Assembly: GCA_964563505.1 (NCBI GenBank) | Contig: CAZLXW010000005.1 | Coordinates: 1 to 64,000 of the forward strand | DNA: 64,000 nt | Source of the DNA: UBA1351 sp964563505 | GTDB taxonomy: Bacteria > Bacillota > Clostridia > Lachnospirales > Vallitaleaceae | Direction of reading: 5' to 3' | Shown: positions 50,358-59,471 of the stretch, piece by piece | How the letters are laid out: every line of letters begins with the position of its first letter | How positions within the stretch are numbered: the stretch's first letter is position 1 | Notes under the pieces: model-generated | The model's database searches: none | What the model was told of the DNA's origin: nothing | The model's input: only the letters and a program-made list of their open reading frames with translations | Position numbers and translations under genes: made by a program

Positions 50358-52334
50358 ATGAAATTAGTTAGCAATAAACATTCTTTTTCAATCAGTAATC
50401 ATCAAGATGTGATTATTGAACATAAACAAGAGAGTCCTTTTGTTTATGTAGGTAAGGCAAAAGAAAATATTCAACAAACGTATGGAGATTTTGATATTTC
50501 AGAGAAAATTATTGAAAGAATACCTTTAAATGATTTAGAAATTAATGACAATATATATTCGTTTAAAAATGGAGAATATAGATTAGAATGTCAGATTGAT
50601 TTTAACGAAGATGAAGTTGTAATTAGTAATATTAAAATGGATGAGAAGTTTAATCGAATTTATTTTAAGATTGCTTCGAATGAAAATGAACGACTATATG
50701 GATGTGGCGAACAGTTTTCTTATCTGAATTTAAAAGGACGGGAATTTCCGATTTGGACATCAGAACCTGGTGTTGGGCGAGATCGAGAAAAACTCTTAAC
50801 ATATCAAGCAGATTTAATGGGTGTTGGTGGTGGAGACTATTATACAACGAATTTTCCACAAGCAACCTATATATCCGATTCAATGTACATGCTTCATATG
50901 GATACATCCCTCTATAGTGTATTTGACTTTTCGGAAAAAGATGTTACAGAAATCTGTGTATGGGGAATACCTGAAAAACTAACGATTTATTCTAGGAATT
51001 CTTTTGTTGAAATAATGGACTTAGTCACAGAGAAATTTGGCACACAACCCAAATTACCGAGTTGGTTGCTAGATGGTGTGACCTTGGGAATGCAAGGTGG
51101 AACTGATGTCGTATATGAAAAAGTACGTCAAGCCTTAGACTATGGGATTAATGTGAATGCTGTCTGGTGTCAAGATTGGGTTGGAAAAAAAATAACGTCA
51201 TTTGGTAAACGCCTTTTTTGGAAATGGGAAAAATCCGATGAGACATATCCAAACTTAGAAAAACTCATCGCTGACTTAAAAGAACAAAATATTCGTTTTT
51301 TAGCATATATTAATTCATATTTAGTTGAAGGAACTGATATGTTTGACTATGCAAATGAAAAAGGCTATTTTGTTAAGAAAAGCAATGGACAAGCCTATAT
51401 CGCGGACTTTGGAGAATTTCATTGTGGAACCATTGATTTTACAAATGAAGAAGCCAATGCATGGTATAAGGAAATCATAAAAACAAATATGATTGACTTA
51501 GGAATCAGTGGTTGGATGGCAGATTTTGGAGAATATATCCCAGTCGATGCAGTTTTTGCAAATGGGAAAACGGGTAAAGAAATGCATAATATTTATCCTG
51601 CATTATGGGCCAAATGCAACTATGAAGCGGTTAAAGAGCGGGATAAACTTGGCGAGGTTGTCTACTTCATGCGTGCAGGTGGCGTTGGAAGTGCAAAATA
51701 TAACACACTATTTTGGGCAGGAGATCAAAGTGTAGACTTTACACTTCATGATGGGATTGCATCAACAATACCGGCAGGATTATCTTTAGGTTTAATGGGG
51801 AATGGGTTGACACATTTTGATATTGGTGGATATACATCATTATTTGGAAACGTACGAACAGAAGAAATGCTTCTAAGATCTTTAGAATACGCTGTTTTTA
51901 CACCATATATGCGGACACACGAAGGAAATCGACCAGATGAAAATTTCCAGTATAGTGATACGGAGAAGAGCTTAAAGCAATTTGCAAAATCAACGGAATT
52001 ACGACATAAACTTTTACCTTATATCGAAAAAGTGATTGAAGAAAATGCAACATTTGGTTTAGGAGCAATGCGACCGCTTCTCTTGCATTATGAGGATGAA
52101 GCGTGTCTAGATGTTGCTTATGAATACCTGTTTGGGCGAGACTTGTTAGTAGCTCCGGTTCATGAGGCAGGACGAACAGATTGGGAAGTATACTTACCAG
52201 AAGATACCTGGGTACATCTATTTACTAAAGACGTTTATCAAGGTGGAACATATACAGTTTCAGCTGAAATAGGAAATACACCGGTATTTTATCGACAAAA
52301 TTCAGAATTTAATGAGTTATTTGCAACTATATAA
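50358..52334 (+). CDS. Sulfoquinovosidase (GH31, YihQ type)
   Basis: A 658-residue GH31 glycosidase. The nucleophile is Asp389 (GWMADFGEY) and the acid/base Asp456 (WAGDQSVDF). The sulfonate-recognition set of E. coli YihQ (Gln288, Arg301, Trp304, Tyr508; catalytic Asp405, Asp472) is matched by Gln272, Arg285, Trp288, Tyr492, Asp389 and Asp456: all six offset by exactly 16. Key segments are WCQDWVGKKITSFGKRLFW and HFDIGGYTSLF. The enzyme releases sulfoquinovose from sulfoquinovosyl glycerol, from plant sulfolipid. There is no signal peptide, so it acts inside the cell after import. This assignment fixes the role of the whole operon. Confidence 0.95.
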   Translation: MKLVSNKHSFSISNHQDVIIEHKQESPFVYVGKAKENIQQTYGDFDISEKIIERIPLNDLEINDNIYSFKNGEYRLECQIDFNEDEVVISNIKMDEKFNRIYFKIASNENERLYGCGEQFSYLNLKGREFPIWTSEPGVGRDREKLLTYQADLMGVGGGDYYTTNFPQATYISDSMYMLHMDTSLYSVFDFSEKDVTEICVWGIPEKLTIYSRNSFVEIMDLVTEKFGTQPKLPSWLLDGVTLGMQGGTDVVYEKVRQALDYGINVNAVWCQDWVGKKITSFGKRLFWKWEKSDETYPNLEKLIADLKEQNIRFLAYINSYLVEGTDMFDYANEKGYFVKKSNGQAYIADFGEFHCGTIDFTNEEANAWYKEIIKTNMIDLGISGWMADFGEYIPVDAVFANGKTGKEMHNIYPALWAKCNYEAVKERDKLGEVVYFMRAGGVGSAKYNTLFWAGDQSVDFTLHDGIASTIPAGLSLGLMGNGLTHFDIGGYTSLFGNVRTEEMLLRSLEYAVFTPYMRTHEGNRPDENFQYSDTEKSLKQFAKSTELRHKLLPYIEKVIEENATFGLGAMRPLLLHYEDEACLDVAYEYLFGRDLLVAPVHEAGRTDWEVYLPEDTWVHLFTKDVYQGGTYTVSAEIGNTPVFYRQNSEFNELFATI

Positions 52335-52371
52335 ACCCTTATCAAGGATAAACATATAAAAAGGAGATCTT

Positions 52372-53052
52372 ATGAAATTTTTCTTAGACAGTGCAAAATT
52401 AGATGAAATCGAATACGCTTATGAATTTTTAGGTATTGATGGAGTAACTACAAATCCAAAACATATTAAGTTATCGGGAAAGCCATTTGATAAAGTCATT
52501 AAAGAATTAGCAGAATGGGTTAAGGATAAAGGCATTAAAGATTCAAGTGAATTTCCAATATCAATAGAAATCAACCCACATTTAGACGACTGGGAAGAAA
52601 TGTATAAAGAAGGAAAAGAATACGCAGCAATATGTAAAGCTTTTGTTATCAAGATTCCATCAACAGAACAAGGGATTATTGCAGCGAGAAAGCTTGAACA
52701 AGAGAACATTCGAACCAATGTAACATTAGTTTTTTCTACAGCTCAAGCGCTCATGCCAGGAAAAATCGGTTGTAAATTTGTATCACCATTTGTCGGATGG
52801 AAAGAACAATATGGAGATGATTGTACACAATATATTAACGAGATTTCAGACATCTACGCGACTTATGGATTTGAGACAGAAATTATCGTTGCAGCCTTAA
52901 GAAATCCTAAGCAAATTAAAGATGCTGCTGTTGCAGGAGCAGATATTGTAACTTGTGGATTAGCGGTATATCAAGATGCAATGAAGAATCCATATACAAC
53001 ATATGGTTTAGATGTATTCCGCAACGCATGGGATGAAACAGTAAAGGAGTAG
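52372..53052 (+). CDS. Small transaldolase (FSA/SF-transaldolase-like)
   Basis: A 226-residue transaldolase-family TIM barrel. The start FFLDSAKLDEIEYAYEF and GVTTNPKHIK are typical, and the Schiff-base Lys is in FVIKIPST (about residue 87). Length and operon position next to a sulfoquinovose isomerase fit the 6-deoxy-6-sulfofructose transaldolase (SqvA/SftT) of the sulfo-TAL pathway, but fructose-6-phosphate aldolase-like enzymes have the same size. No sulfolactaldehyde reductase gene, which sulfo-TAL would need, is visible nearby. It could instead serve the pentose phosphate steps that recycle transketolase products. Confidence 0.82.
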   Translation: MKFFLDSAKLDEIEYAYEFLGIDGVTTNPKHIKLSGKPFDKVIKELAEWVKDKGIKDSSEFPISIEINPHLDDWEEMYKEGKEYAAICKAFVIKIPSTEQGIIAARKLEQENIRTNVTLVFSTAQALMPGKIGCKFVSPFVGWKEQYGDDCTQYINEISDIYATYGFETEIIVAALRNPKQIKDAAVAGADIVTCGLAVYQDAMKNPYTTYGLDVFRNAWDETVKE

Positions 53053-53056
53053 AAAA

Positions 53057-54397
53057 ATGAAAGAATTTAAAGCCTTATATTTACCGATTGGTGTTCCTAC
53101 GTTTCATCGTGAGAGCATCCAAGAACAGTTTGAACAATCAGTAGAATTGCTAAAAAAAATATCCGATCAAATTGAATGTCCGGATGAACCATTACTATCA
53201 ATCGATGCAGTAAAAAGTTTTATCGAAAATAAAACAGCGGATTTAATCATTATTCAAAACAATGCATTTGCCCATTCGGATTATGCTTCTGAAATTATGC
53301 GAACGCTTGATGGGGATGTCTTACTTTGGACATTGCAAGAACCGGTTATTGATGGTGGACGATTAAGATTAAATTCATTAACAGGTGCTTATTCAGCAGG
53401 AAACTTAATGTATAACTTAGGGAAATCAGCATTTGAATATATTTGGGGGGCGCCTTCAGATCAACGTGTGATTGATAAAATTCGCTCAACAGTGAAAGCT
53501 TCAAAATTAAAAAAAGACTTAAAGAGCATGACAATAGCATCGATTGGTCATACACCGCCAGGCTTTGGCTTTGGTCGTGGTTTAGATGCAGAGATAGCCC
53601 GCTATTTTGGTATGCGCCATATTGCCATTGAAGCCCGTGAGTTAATGACAAAAGCAAGATCCTTTAGCGAAGAAGAATGTAAGTCATATATGGAAAATGC
53701 ACAGGAACGTATGTTAAATCTTGATTCGATACCAAGAGAAAATGTCATCGATTTTGTTCGATTATATAAAGCTTATAATGAATTTGTAGAAGACAACGAT
53801 GTAGCTGCAGTTTCTTCAAGATGTTGGCCGGACTACTTTGTCGAGTACGGAACACCGGTTTGTGGTGTTTTAGGTATGCTTAATGATAATAATGTAGCCG
53901 CTTCTTGTGAAGCCGATTCTTATGGAGCTCTCTCAATGCTTATAGGAATGCAATTGACAGAACAAAGTGTATTTTTTGGTGATCCGGTATCCTTAGATGT
54001 TGATGAAAGTACCATTACTTTTTGGCACTGTGGTACAGCAGCTTGTAGCTTAGCCCATACAAAAAAAGGTGCTCAAACAGGTGTTCATCCAAATCGTAAA
54101 ATTGGACCAACCATGGAATTTGGTTGTAAACCGGCGGAAAATGCAACGGTATTTCGCGTAGGCCGAAAGCCGGACGGAAGTATACGTTTCTTCATAAGCC
54201 GTGGCGAAGTTCTTGATAAAGAACAGCAATTTTTAGGTACATCCCTTGTATTTCAAACCAAAGAAAAATCGATTGATATCGTAAACGCAAGTGTGAAGGA
54301 TGGCTGGGAGCCACATTATGTCGTAGCATATGATGATATAAGTGAAGAGTTAAAAACATTGGCAACATATTTAAATGCAGAGATATGTGAATACTAA
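53057..54397 (+). CDS. sqvD: L-fucose isomerase-like sugar isomerase, probable sulfoquinovose isomerase
   Basis: A 446-residue protein of the fucose/arabinose isomerase group (COG2407). Metal-ligand regions are visible as SCEADSYGALSMLIG (Glu and Asp) and FWHCGTAACSLAH (His). In transaldolase and transketolase sulfoglycolysis, an isomerase of this kind (SqvD) makes 6-deoxy-6-sulfofructose from sulfoquinovose. It lies between two transaldolase genes, four bases after the first. Function is assigned by context with the sulfoquinovosidase. The conserved active-site Glu/Asp/His set suggests a working metal enzyme. Confidence 0.82.
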   Translation: MKEFKALYLPIGVPTFHRESIQEQFEQSVELLKKISDQIECPDEPLLSIDAVKSFIENKTADLIIIQNNAFAHSDYASEIMRTLDGDVLLWTLQEPVIDGGRLRLNSLTGAYSAGNLMYNLGKSAFEYIWGAPSDQRVIDKIRSTVKASKLKKDLKSMTIASIGHTPPGFGFGRGLDAEIARYFGMRHIAIEARELMTKARSFSEEECKSYMENAQERMLNLDSIPRENVIDFVRLYKAYNEFVEDNDVAAVSSRCWPDYFVEYGTPVCGVLGMLNDNNVAASCEADSYGALSMLIGMQLTEQSVFFGDPVSLDVDESTITFWHCGTAACSLAHTKKGAQTGVHPNRKIGPTMEFGCKPAENATVFRVGRKPDGSIRFFISRGEVLDKEQQFLGTSLVFQTKEKSIDIVNASVKDGWEPHYVVAYDDISEELKTLATYLNAEICEY

Positions 54398-54407
54398 GGA
54401 GGCAAAC

Positions 54408-55457
54408 ATGACTGTTTTAAAAGAGACAAGCGTAAAGACAAAAACAAACTTTTGGAATGATTCCTGTGATTTAAAAGATTTAGATTATGCATTGGAAAAT
54501 AATTGTATTGGCGCGACAACAAATCCGATTATTGTCAAAAAAGTTCTTGAAAATAACATGGATACATATGAAGAAATTCTCATTAATGCCATTAAAGAAA
54601 ATCCAACAGCGACAGAAGATGATATTGCTTGGAAAATGATTGAACGTATGGCATTAGACGGTGCTAAGCGATTAGAGCCAATATTTGATCCTAAAACAGG
54701 AAATGGACGTATTTCGATTCAAACAAATACAAAATATTGTAAGAATCCAAAATTATTACTTGAACAAGCCTTATATTTTAATACACTAGCACCAAATGTC
54801 CAAGTGAAGATTCCTGCAACAAAGGCAGGGATAGAAGCTATCGAAGCAGCAACATATGCAGGTATTTCTATTAATGCAACGGTTTGCTTTACAGTTCCAC
54901 AAGCTGTCGCAGTGGCAGAAGCCGTTGAACGTGGACTTAAGCGTCGTGAAGACGAGGGAAAAGATAATACGGAAATCACACCAGTATGTACAATCATGAG
55001 TGGTCGTACAGATGATTACATGAAAAAAGTTATGGCAACACAAGATCGTCTTATAGATGCTGAAGCACTGGAGTGGGCCGGAATTGCTTGCTGCAAAAAT
55101 TATTATCGAATTTATAAAGAAAAAAACTACAAAACAAAACTATTAACGGCAGCATTTAGAAATATTCATCATTGGATAGCTTTAGTGGGTGGCGATATTC
55201 TAGGTACAATTCCGGTAGCCTTCCAACAAAAAATTAATGGTAGTGATATTGAGGTTGTTGAAAAAATGGATGTTCCGGTAAAAGAAGAGTGGTTAGAACA
55301 ACTAAAAACCATTCCTGAATTTATTCAAGCTTATGAGCCGGACGGAATGACTCCGGATGAATTTGATTCTTATGGAGCCACATTAGATACACTCATACAA
55401 TTTAGCGAAGGTTATGATGATTTAGTTAAAATTGTTAGAAAGTATATATTGAGATAA
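54408..55457 (+). CDS. Transaldolase family protein (long form)
   Basis: A 349-residue transaldolase-like barrel. NNCIGATTNPIIVKKVLE, the Schiff-base Lys in NVQVKIPATKAG and the ISINATVCFTVPQAV segment are typical. The start is set at ATG 54408 after AAGGAGG; the longer frame starts within the previous gene. It is longer than the upstream transaldolase (226 residues) and belongs to a different subgroup. Two transaldolases in one sulfoquinovose operon suggests different jobs: one on sulfofructose, or one in regeneration of glyceraldehyde phosphate from xylulose phosphate. Which does which cannot be decided here. Confidence 0.82.
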   Translation: MTVLKETSVKTKTNFWNDSCDLKDLDYALENNCIGATTNPIIVKKVLENNMDTYEEILINAIKENPTATEDDIAWKMIERMALDGAKRLEPIFDPKTGNGRISIQTNTKYCKNPKLLLEQALYFNTLAPNVQVKIPATKAGIEAIEAATYAGISINATVCFTVPQAVAVAEAVERGLKRREDEGKDNTEITPVCTIMSGRTDDYMKKVMATQDRLIDAEALEWAGIACCKNYYRIYKEKNYKTKLLTAAFRNIHHWIALVGGDILGTIPVAFQQKINGSDIEVVEKMDVPVKEEWLEQLKTIPEFIQAYEPDGMTPDEFDSYGATLDTLIQFSEGYDDLVKIVRKYILR

Positions 55458-56551
55458 TGGTTATGAATAGAATAGACAATGTGAATTATAAAGTAGATAA
55501 AATACGAAAAATCTTGTCTGAAAGTAATTTTGATGCAATCGAGATTACTTCACAAGCAAACTTTAGTTATATAAGCGGTGGACGTGGCTTTATCGGGTTG
55601 GCATCAACAGCAGCATGCGGAAGTCTACTCATAACCCAAGAAAAAGTTGTTCTGATTAGTGAAAATATTGAAATTGACCGCTTATATAATGAGCAATTAG
55701 ATGCACATCCACAGGTTGAAAAAGAATCTTTTCCATGGGACCAACCACAAAAAAGAGCCTTGATTATGGAAAGTTTGACAAAGAATTTAAGACTAGCTAA
55801 TGAAAATGATTTAGCAGCTGAACTCTTTTCAATTCGGACAGTAATGTCACCAGATGATATTGAACAAATAAAGCAACTCTCGTTGGAGTCAGCAAAAACT
55901 TTGGAAGATATCTGTAAAAGCCTACGACCCGGAATGACAGAATATGAACTTGCCGGACAAATTTCAAAAGCCCTTTGGGAACAAAATATTGAACCCATTA
56001 CGATATTAATAGGTTTTGATGAACGTGCATTATCCTATCGCCATCCGGTTATGAATGGAGCAAGACTCAAAAACTATGCTTTAATAGGTATATGTGCACG
56101 ACGTAATGGTTTAATCACATCAATTTCTAGAGATGTACTCATTGAAGCCGATGATGCAATGATAGAAAAACATGTAAAGTGTGCTCGAGTTAATGCAAGG
56201 TTTCTTGATTCTTTAAAGATTGGAAGCACATTAGGTCAAGCATATCAAAAAGCGGTTCATGTTTATGCCAAAGAAGGCTATCCAGGTGAAGAAAAATTCC
56301 ATCATCAAGGTGGTTTGACAGGATTTATACCCCGAGAATTAAAAGCAATGTCAGACTCAAAGCATCAAATACGAGAAAATGAACTTTATGCTTTTAATCC
56401 GACCTTACAAGGTGCAAAAGTTGAAGATACCGTGCTTATAACAAAAGAAGGAATCGTTAATTTAACGGATACAGGAAATTATACGTATGTTGATATTGAG
56501 ATCAACGGGAAAATATATAAAACACCAACCGTTTACGTAGTAAAAAAATAA
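55457..56551 (+). CDS. M24 (Xaa-Pro peptidase/creatinase-like) protein lacking metal ligands
   Basis: A 364-residue pita-bread-fold protein with a creatinase N-terminal domain (1-130) and an M24 domain (about 140-360). The expected five metal ligands (two Asp, His, two Glu) are mostly absent: the first Asp region reads ICARRNG, the second TSISRD, the EPG-type Glu is replaced in AFNPTLQ, while the His region FHHQGG and the last Glu in KVEDTVLI remain. It is therefore unlikely to be a metallopeptidase; creatinase shows that the fold can work without metal. It starts one base before the transaldolase stop. Role in sulfoquinovose use is unknown. Confidence 0.8.
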   Translation: MVMNRIDNVNYKVDKIRKILSESNFDAIEITSQANFSYISGGRGFIGLASTAACGSLLITQEKVVLISENIEIDRLYNEQLDAHPQVEKESFPWDQPQKRALIMESLTKNLRLANENDLAAELFSIRTVMSPDDIEQIKQLSLESAKTLEDICKSLRPGMTEYELAGQISKALWEQNIEPITILIGFDERALSYRHPVMNGARLKNYALIGICARRNGLITSISRDVLIEADDAMIEKHVKCARVNARFLDSLKIGSTLGQAYQKAVHVYAKEGYPGEEKFHHQGGLTGFIPRELKAMSDSKHQIRENELYAFNPTLQGAKVEDTVLITKEGIVNLTDTGNYTYVDIEINGKIYKTPTVYVVKK

Positions 56552-56562
56552 GAGGTGATTGA

Positions 56563-57681
56563 ATGAACAAGTTTAATTATTACATGCCAACAAAATTAGT
56601 TTTTGAAGATGGTGCCATTCAGCAACTGGGTGAGCTTGTTACAGGTGACAGTTTATTAATGATGTGTGATCCGTTTTTATATAACAATGGTATGGCTGAA
56701 GAAGTAGCCAAACAAACAGGAATTACCAATGTCGTATATTTTCATGAGATTGAACCCAATCCATCATGTCAAACCGTGGATAAAGCAACAACTTTAGCTA
56801 GAGAAAATAAAGTGAATGTTGTCATTGGATTAGGTGGCGGAAGTGCCATGGACGCGTCAAAAATGGTATCATGCCTTATAGATAATGAAGGAAGTATACT
56901 AGACTATTACAGTTCAGGAGATCGAGAACTTAAACCAAGAAAAGCCCAACTGATCTGTATTCCGACAACAGCAGGGACAGGCAGTGAAGTAACTAACATC
57001 GGTGTTTATACCAATAAAGATACAGGGATTAAGATGCCCTTTGCTTCACCATACTTTTGGCCGGATATCGCACTCGTTGATGCTGGGTTGACCCATACAT
57101 TACCGGCACATATTACAGCGTCAACCGGAATGGATGCATTTACCCATGCAATTGAAGCCTATTGGAGTGTTAATGCTAATCCGATTTCAGATGCTTTATC
57201 CATATCGGTTATTCGAACAATTTTAGATAATATCGAAACAGCAGTTAAAGATCCAACCAATGTTGAAGCAAGAAAAAATATGGCTTTTGCAAGCGTCACA
57301 GCGGGTATTTCTTTTAGTCAAACAAAAACAACAGCCATTCATGCAGTGAGTTTTCCTTTAACCGTTGACTTTGGAGCAAGCCACGGATTGGCATGTAGTA
57401 TTACACTTCCTGCCTTCACAAAGTTTGTTTATCAGGGAAATGTTGAAAAAATGGACTATTTAATGACTATTTTGGGATATGACTCAATTGATGCTTTCGT
57501 TGAGCGATTAGGGTCAGTTATGACAAACATTGGTTTACAGACACGACTCAGTGAATTAGGTGTTAAAGAGACTGACTTAGACCATATTGTTGATGTATCC
57601 ATGAAGGCAGCGCTTATAAACTTTACACCTGTGAAAGTAACACGAGAGAACCTGTACATCCTATTAAAATCCATACTTTGA
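56563..57681 (+). CDS. sqwF: Iron-containing alcohol dehydrogenase, probable sulfoacetaldehyde reductase
   Basis: A 372-residue group III alcohol dehydrogenase. The NAD loop is VVIGLGGGSAMDASK, and the metal ligands are visible: Asp in ALVDAGLTHTLP, His in AFTHAIEAYWS, His in AIHAVSFPL and His in ASHGLACS. In sulfo-TK clusters such an enzyme (SqwF) reduces sulfoacetaldehyde to isethionate with NADH. The family members that use short alcohols look alike, so the assignment rests on its place before the transketolase halves. The AGAGGTG site sets the start. Confidence 0.82.
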   Translation: MNKFNYYMPTKLVFEDGAIQQLGELVTGDSLLMMCDPFLYNNGMAEEVAKQTGITNVVYFHEIEPNPSCQTVDKATTLARENKVNVVIGLGGGSAMDASKMVSCLIDNEGSILDYYSSGDRELKPRKAQLICIPTTAGTGSEVTNIGVYTNKDTGIKMPFASPYFWPDIALVDAGLTHTLPAHITASTGMDAFTHAIEAYWSVNANPISDALSISVIRTILDNIETAVKDPTNVEARKNMAFASVTAGISFSQTKTTAIHAVSFPLTVDFGASHGLACSITLPAFTKFVYQGNVEKMDYLMTILGYDSIDAFVERLGSVMTNIGLQTRLSELGVKETDLDHIVDVSMKAALINFTPVKVTRENLYILLKSIL

Positions 57682-57690
57682 GGTGGCAAA

Positions 57691-58518
57691 ATGAATACAA
57701 CGAATTATTTAGAGAATCAAGCAATTGAAATTAGAAAATTGACAATAGAAAGCATTGGAAAGCTTGGTGTCGGTCATATTGGTGGAAGTCTTTCCATATG
57801 TGACTTGTTATCTGTTTTATATTTTGATGTGATGGACATTGATGCCAATGACCCAAGCAAAGAAGACAGAGACCGTTTTGTTCTTTCAAAAGGACATGGT
57901 GGACCGGCTTTATATGCAGCATTAGCTTTAAAAGGATATTTTGACAAAGCCTTATTAGATACATTAAACCGACCCAATACAAAATTACCCAGTCATTGTG
58001 ACCGAAGCATGACACCTGGAATTGATATGACAACCGGTTCCTTGGGGCAAGGGTTCTCGTGTGCAGTAGGACTTGCTATTGGTGCGAGAATGCAAAAGAA
58101 AGATTATTGGACATATGTTTGTATTGGCGATGGTGAGTCTCAAGAAGGCCAAGTCTGGGAAGCGGCCATGTTGGCAAATAGTCAAAAATTAGATCGTCTT
58201 ATCGCATTTACGGATTATAACAAAATGCAAATTGATGGTTCTATTGAGGAAGTTAATGGATTGTATCCATTAGATGATAAGTGGAAATCTTTTGGCTGGC
58301 ATGTACAAGTGATTGACGGTCATAATATTGAAGCTATTCAACGCGCCATTATTACAGCAAAAAACATGCGTGGAAGGCCATCGATGATTATTATGGATAC
58401 GATTAAAGGAAAAGGTGCATATTTTTGTGAAAATGAAGTGTTCTCACACAACATGCAAATATCTGAAGAACAATGGAAACGTGCAGTTAAAGAGTTAGAT
58501 GAGAAGAAGGTGATATAA
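57691..58518 (+). CDS. sqwG: Transketolase, N-terminal half (probable sulfofructose transketolase subunit)
   Basis: A 275-residue split transketolase subunit with the thiamine diphosphate binding motif GDGESQEGQVWEAAMLAN, ending at the metal-binding Asn in TDYNKMQIDG, and an N-terminal His in GHIGGSLSICDLL. The C-terminal half is the next gene, overlapping by one base. In sulfo-TK, SqwGH takes a two-carbon unit from sulfofructose to give 4-sulfoerythrose, and later releases sulfoacetaldehyde from the ketose isomer. Split transketolases also serve ordinary pentose metabolism; the SQ context decides here. Confidence 0.85.
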   Translation: MNTTNYLENQAIEIRKLTIESIGKLGVGHIGGSLSICDLLSVLYFDVMDIDANDPSKEDRDRFVLSKGHGGPALYAALALKGYFDKALLDTLNRPNTKLPSHCDRSMTPGIDMTTGSLGQGFSCAVGLAIGARMQKKDYWTYVCIGDGESQEGQVWEAAMLANSQKLDRLIAFTDYNKMQIDGSIEEVNGLYPLDDKWKSFGWHVQVIDGHNIEAIQRAIITAKNMRGRPSMIIMDTIKGKGAYFCENEVFSHNMQISEEQWKRAVKELDEKKVI

Positions 58519-59471
58519 TGCAACTTACAGGACGATGGATGCGAGAAATTATGGTAGATTTGCTTCTGGAAGAAGCGGAAAAAAACGAAAAATTATGTTA
58601 CCTTGAAGCAGATTTAATGCTAGCAAGTGGAACCCATGAATTTAAAAATCGCTTTCCGGAACGAATGATTAATGTTGGTGTTGCTGAAGCAAACTTGATT
58701 AGTGCAGCTGCCGGACTTTCGGTTTCCGGAATGATTCCTTTTACACATACATTTACAGCCTTTTCTACACGTAGGTGCTGTGATCAAATAACAATCAGTG
58801 TAAGTTATGCAAAGAATAATGTGAAGATTATTGGTAGTGATCCGGGGATAACGGCAATGCTTAATGGCGGAACACATATGAGTATGGAAGATGTTGCGAT
58901 TATGCGTAATATACCTGGTATGACTGTTGTTGAACCGGTCGATGGTGTGTCGTTAGCCGGCCTATTTCCACAGATTGTTGAGCATGACGGACCGGTTTAT
59001 CTAAGACTTTTACGTAGAGAAGCACCGATTGTCTATGAATCAGGAGCGACCTTTAAATTAGGTAAAGCGAATGTGCTAAAAGAAGGTAAGGATATTACCA
59101 TTATTGCTAGTGGTATTATGGTTCATGAAGCAATCGTGGCGAGTGAGATGTTAGCCAAAGAAGGTATATCTGCAAGTGTCATCGATATGCATACGATTAA
59201 ACCCTTTGATAACGAAGCTGTAATTGAAGCAGCTAAAAAGACAGGAGCCATTGTAACGGCAGAAAATCATAATATTTTAAATGGTCTAGGAAGTGCAGTA
59301 GCGGAATGTTTATGTGAAAATCACCCAGTGCCTATGAAACGCCTTGGAGTTGAGGATCACTTTGGAGAAGTGGGAATGCAAGATTTTCTTGCTGAGAAAT
59401 ATGGATTAAAAGCAAAAAACATTGTAGATAGCTGTAAAGAAGTTTTAGCAAAAAAGGAGAAGAAGGCATGA
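58518..59471 (+). CDS. sqwH: Transketolase, C-terminal half (probable sulfofructose transketolase subunit)
   Basis: A 317-residue subunit with the pyrimidine-binding domain (ADLMLASGTHEFKNRFPERM, and the catalytic Glu in NVGVAEANLISAAAGL) and the transketolase C-terminal domain (SGIMVHEAIVASEML, VIDMHTIKPFD). The GTHMSMEDVAIMR segment provides the active-site His. It pairs with the N-terminal half. Its end overlaps the RpiB-like gene by four bases (ATGA), so stoichiometric translation of the three proteins is expected. Confidence 0.85.
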   Translation: MQLTGRWMREIMVDLLLEEAEKNEKLCYLEADLMLASGTHEFKNRFPERMINVGVAEANLISAAAGLSVSGMIPFTHTFTAFSTRRCCDQITISVSYAKNNVKIIGSDPGITAMLNGGTHMSMEDVAIMRNIPGMTVVEPVDGVSLAGLFPQIVEHDGPVYLRLLRREAPIVYESGATFKLGKANVLKEGKDITIIASGIMVHEAIVASEMLAKEGISASVIDMHTIKPFDNEAVIEAAKKTGAIVTAENHNILNGLGSAVAECLCENHPVPMKRLGVEDHFGEVGMQDFLAEKYGLKAKNIVDSCKEVLAKKEKKA

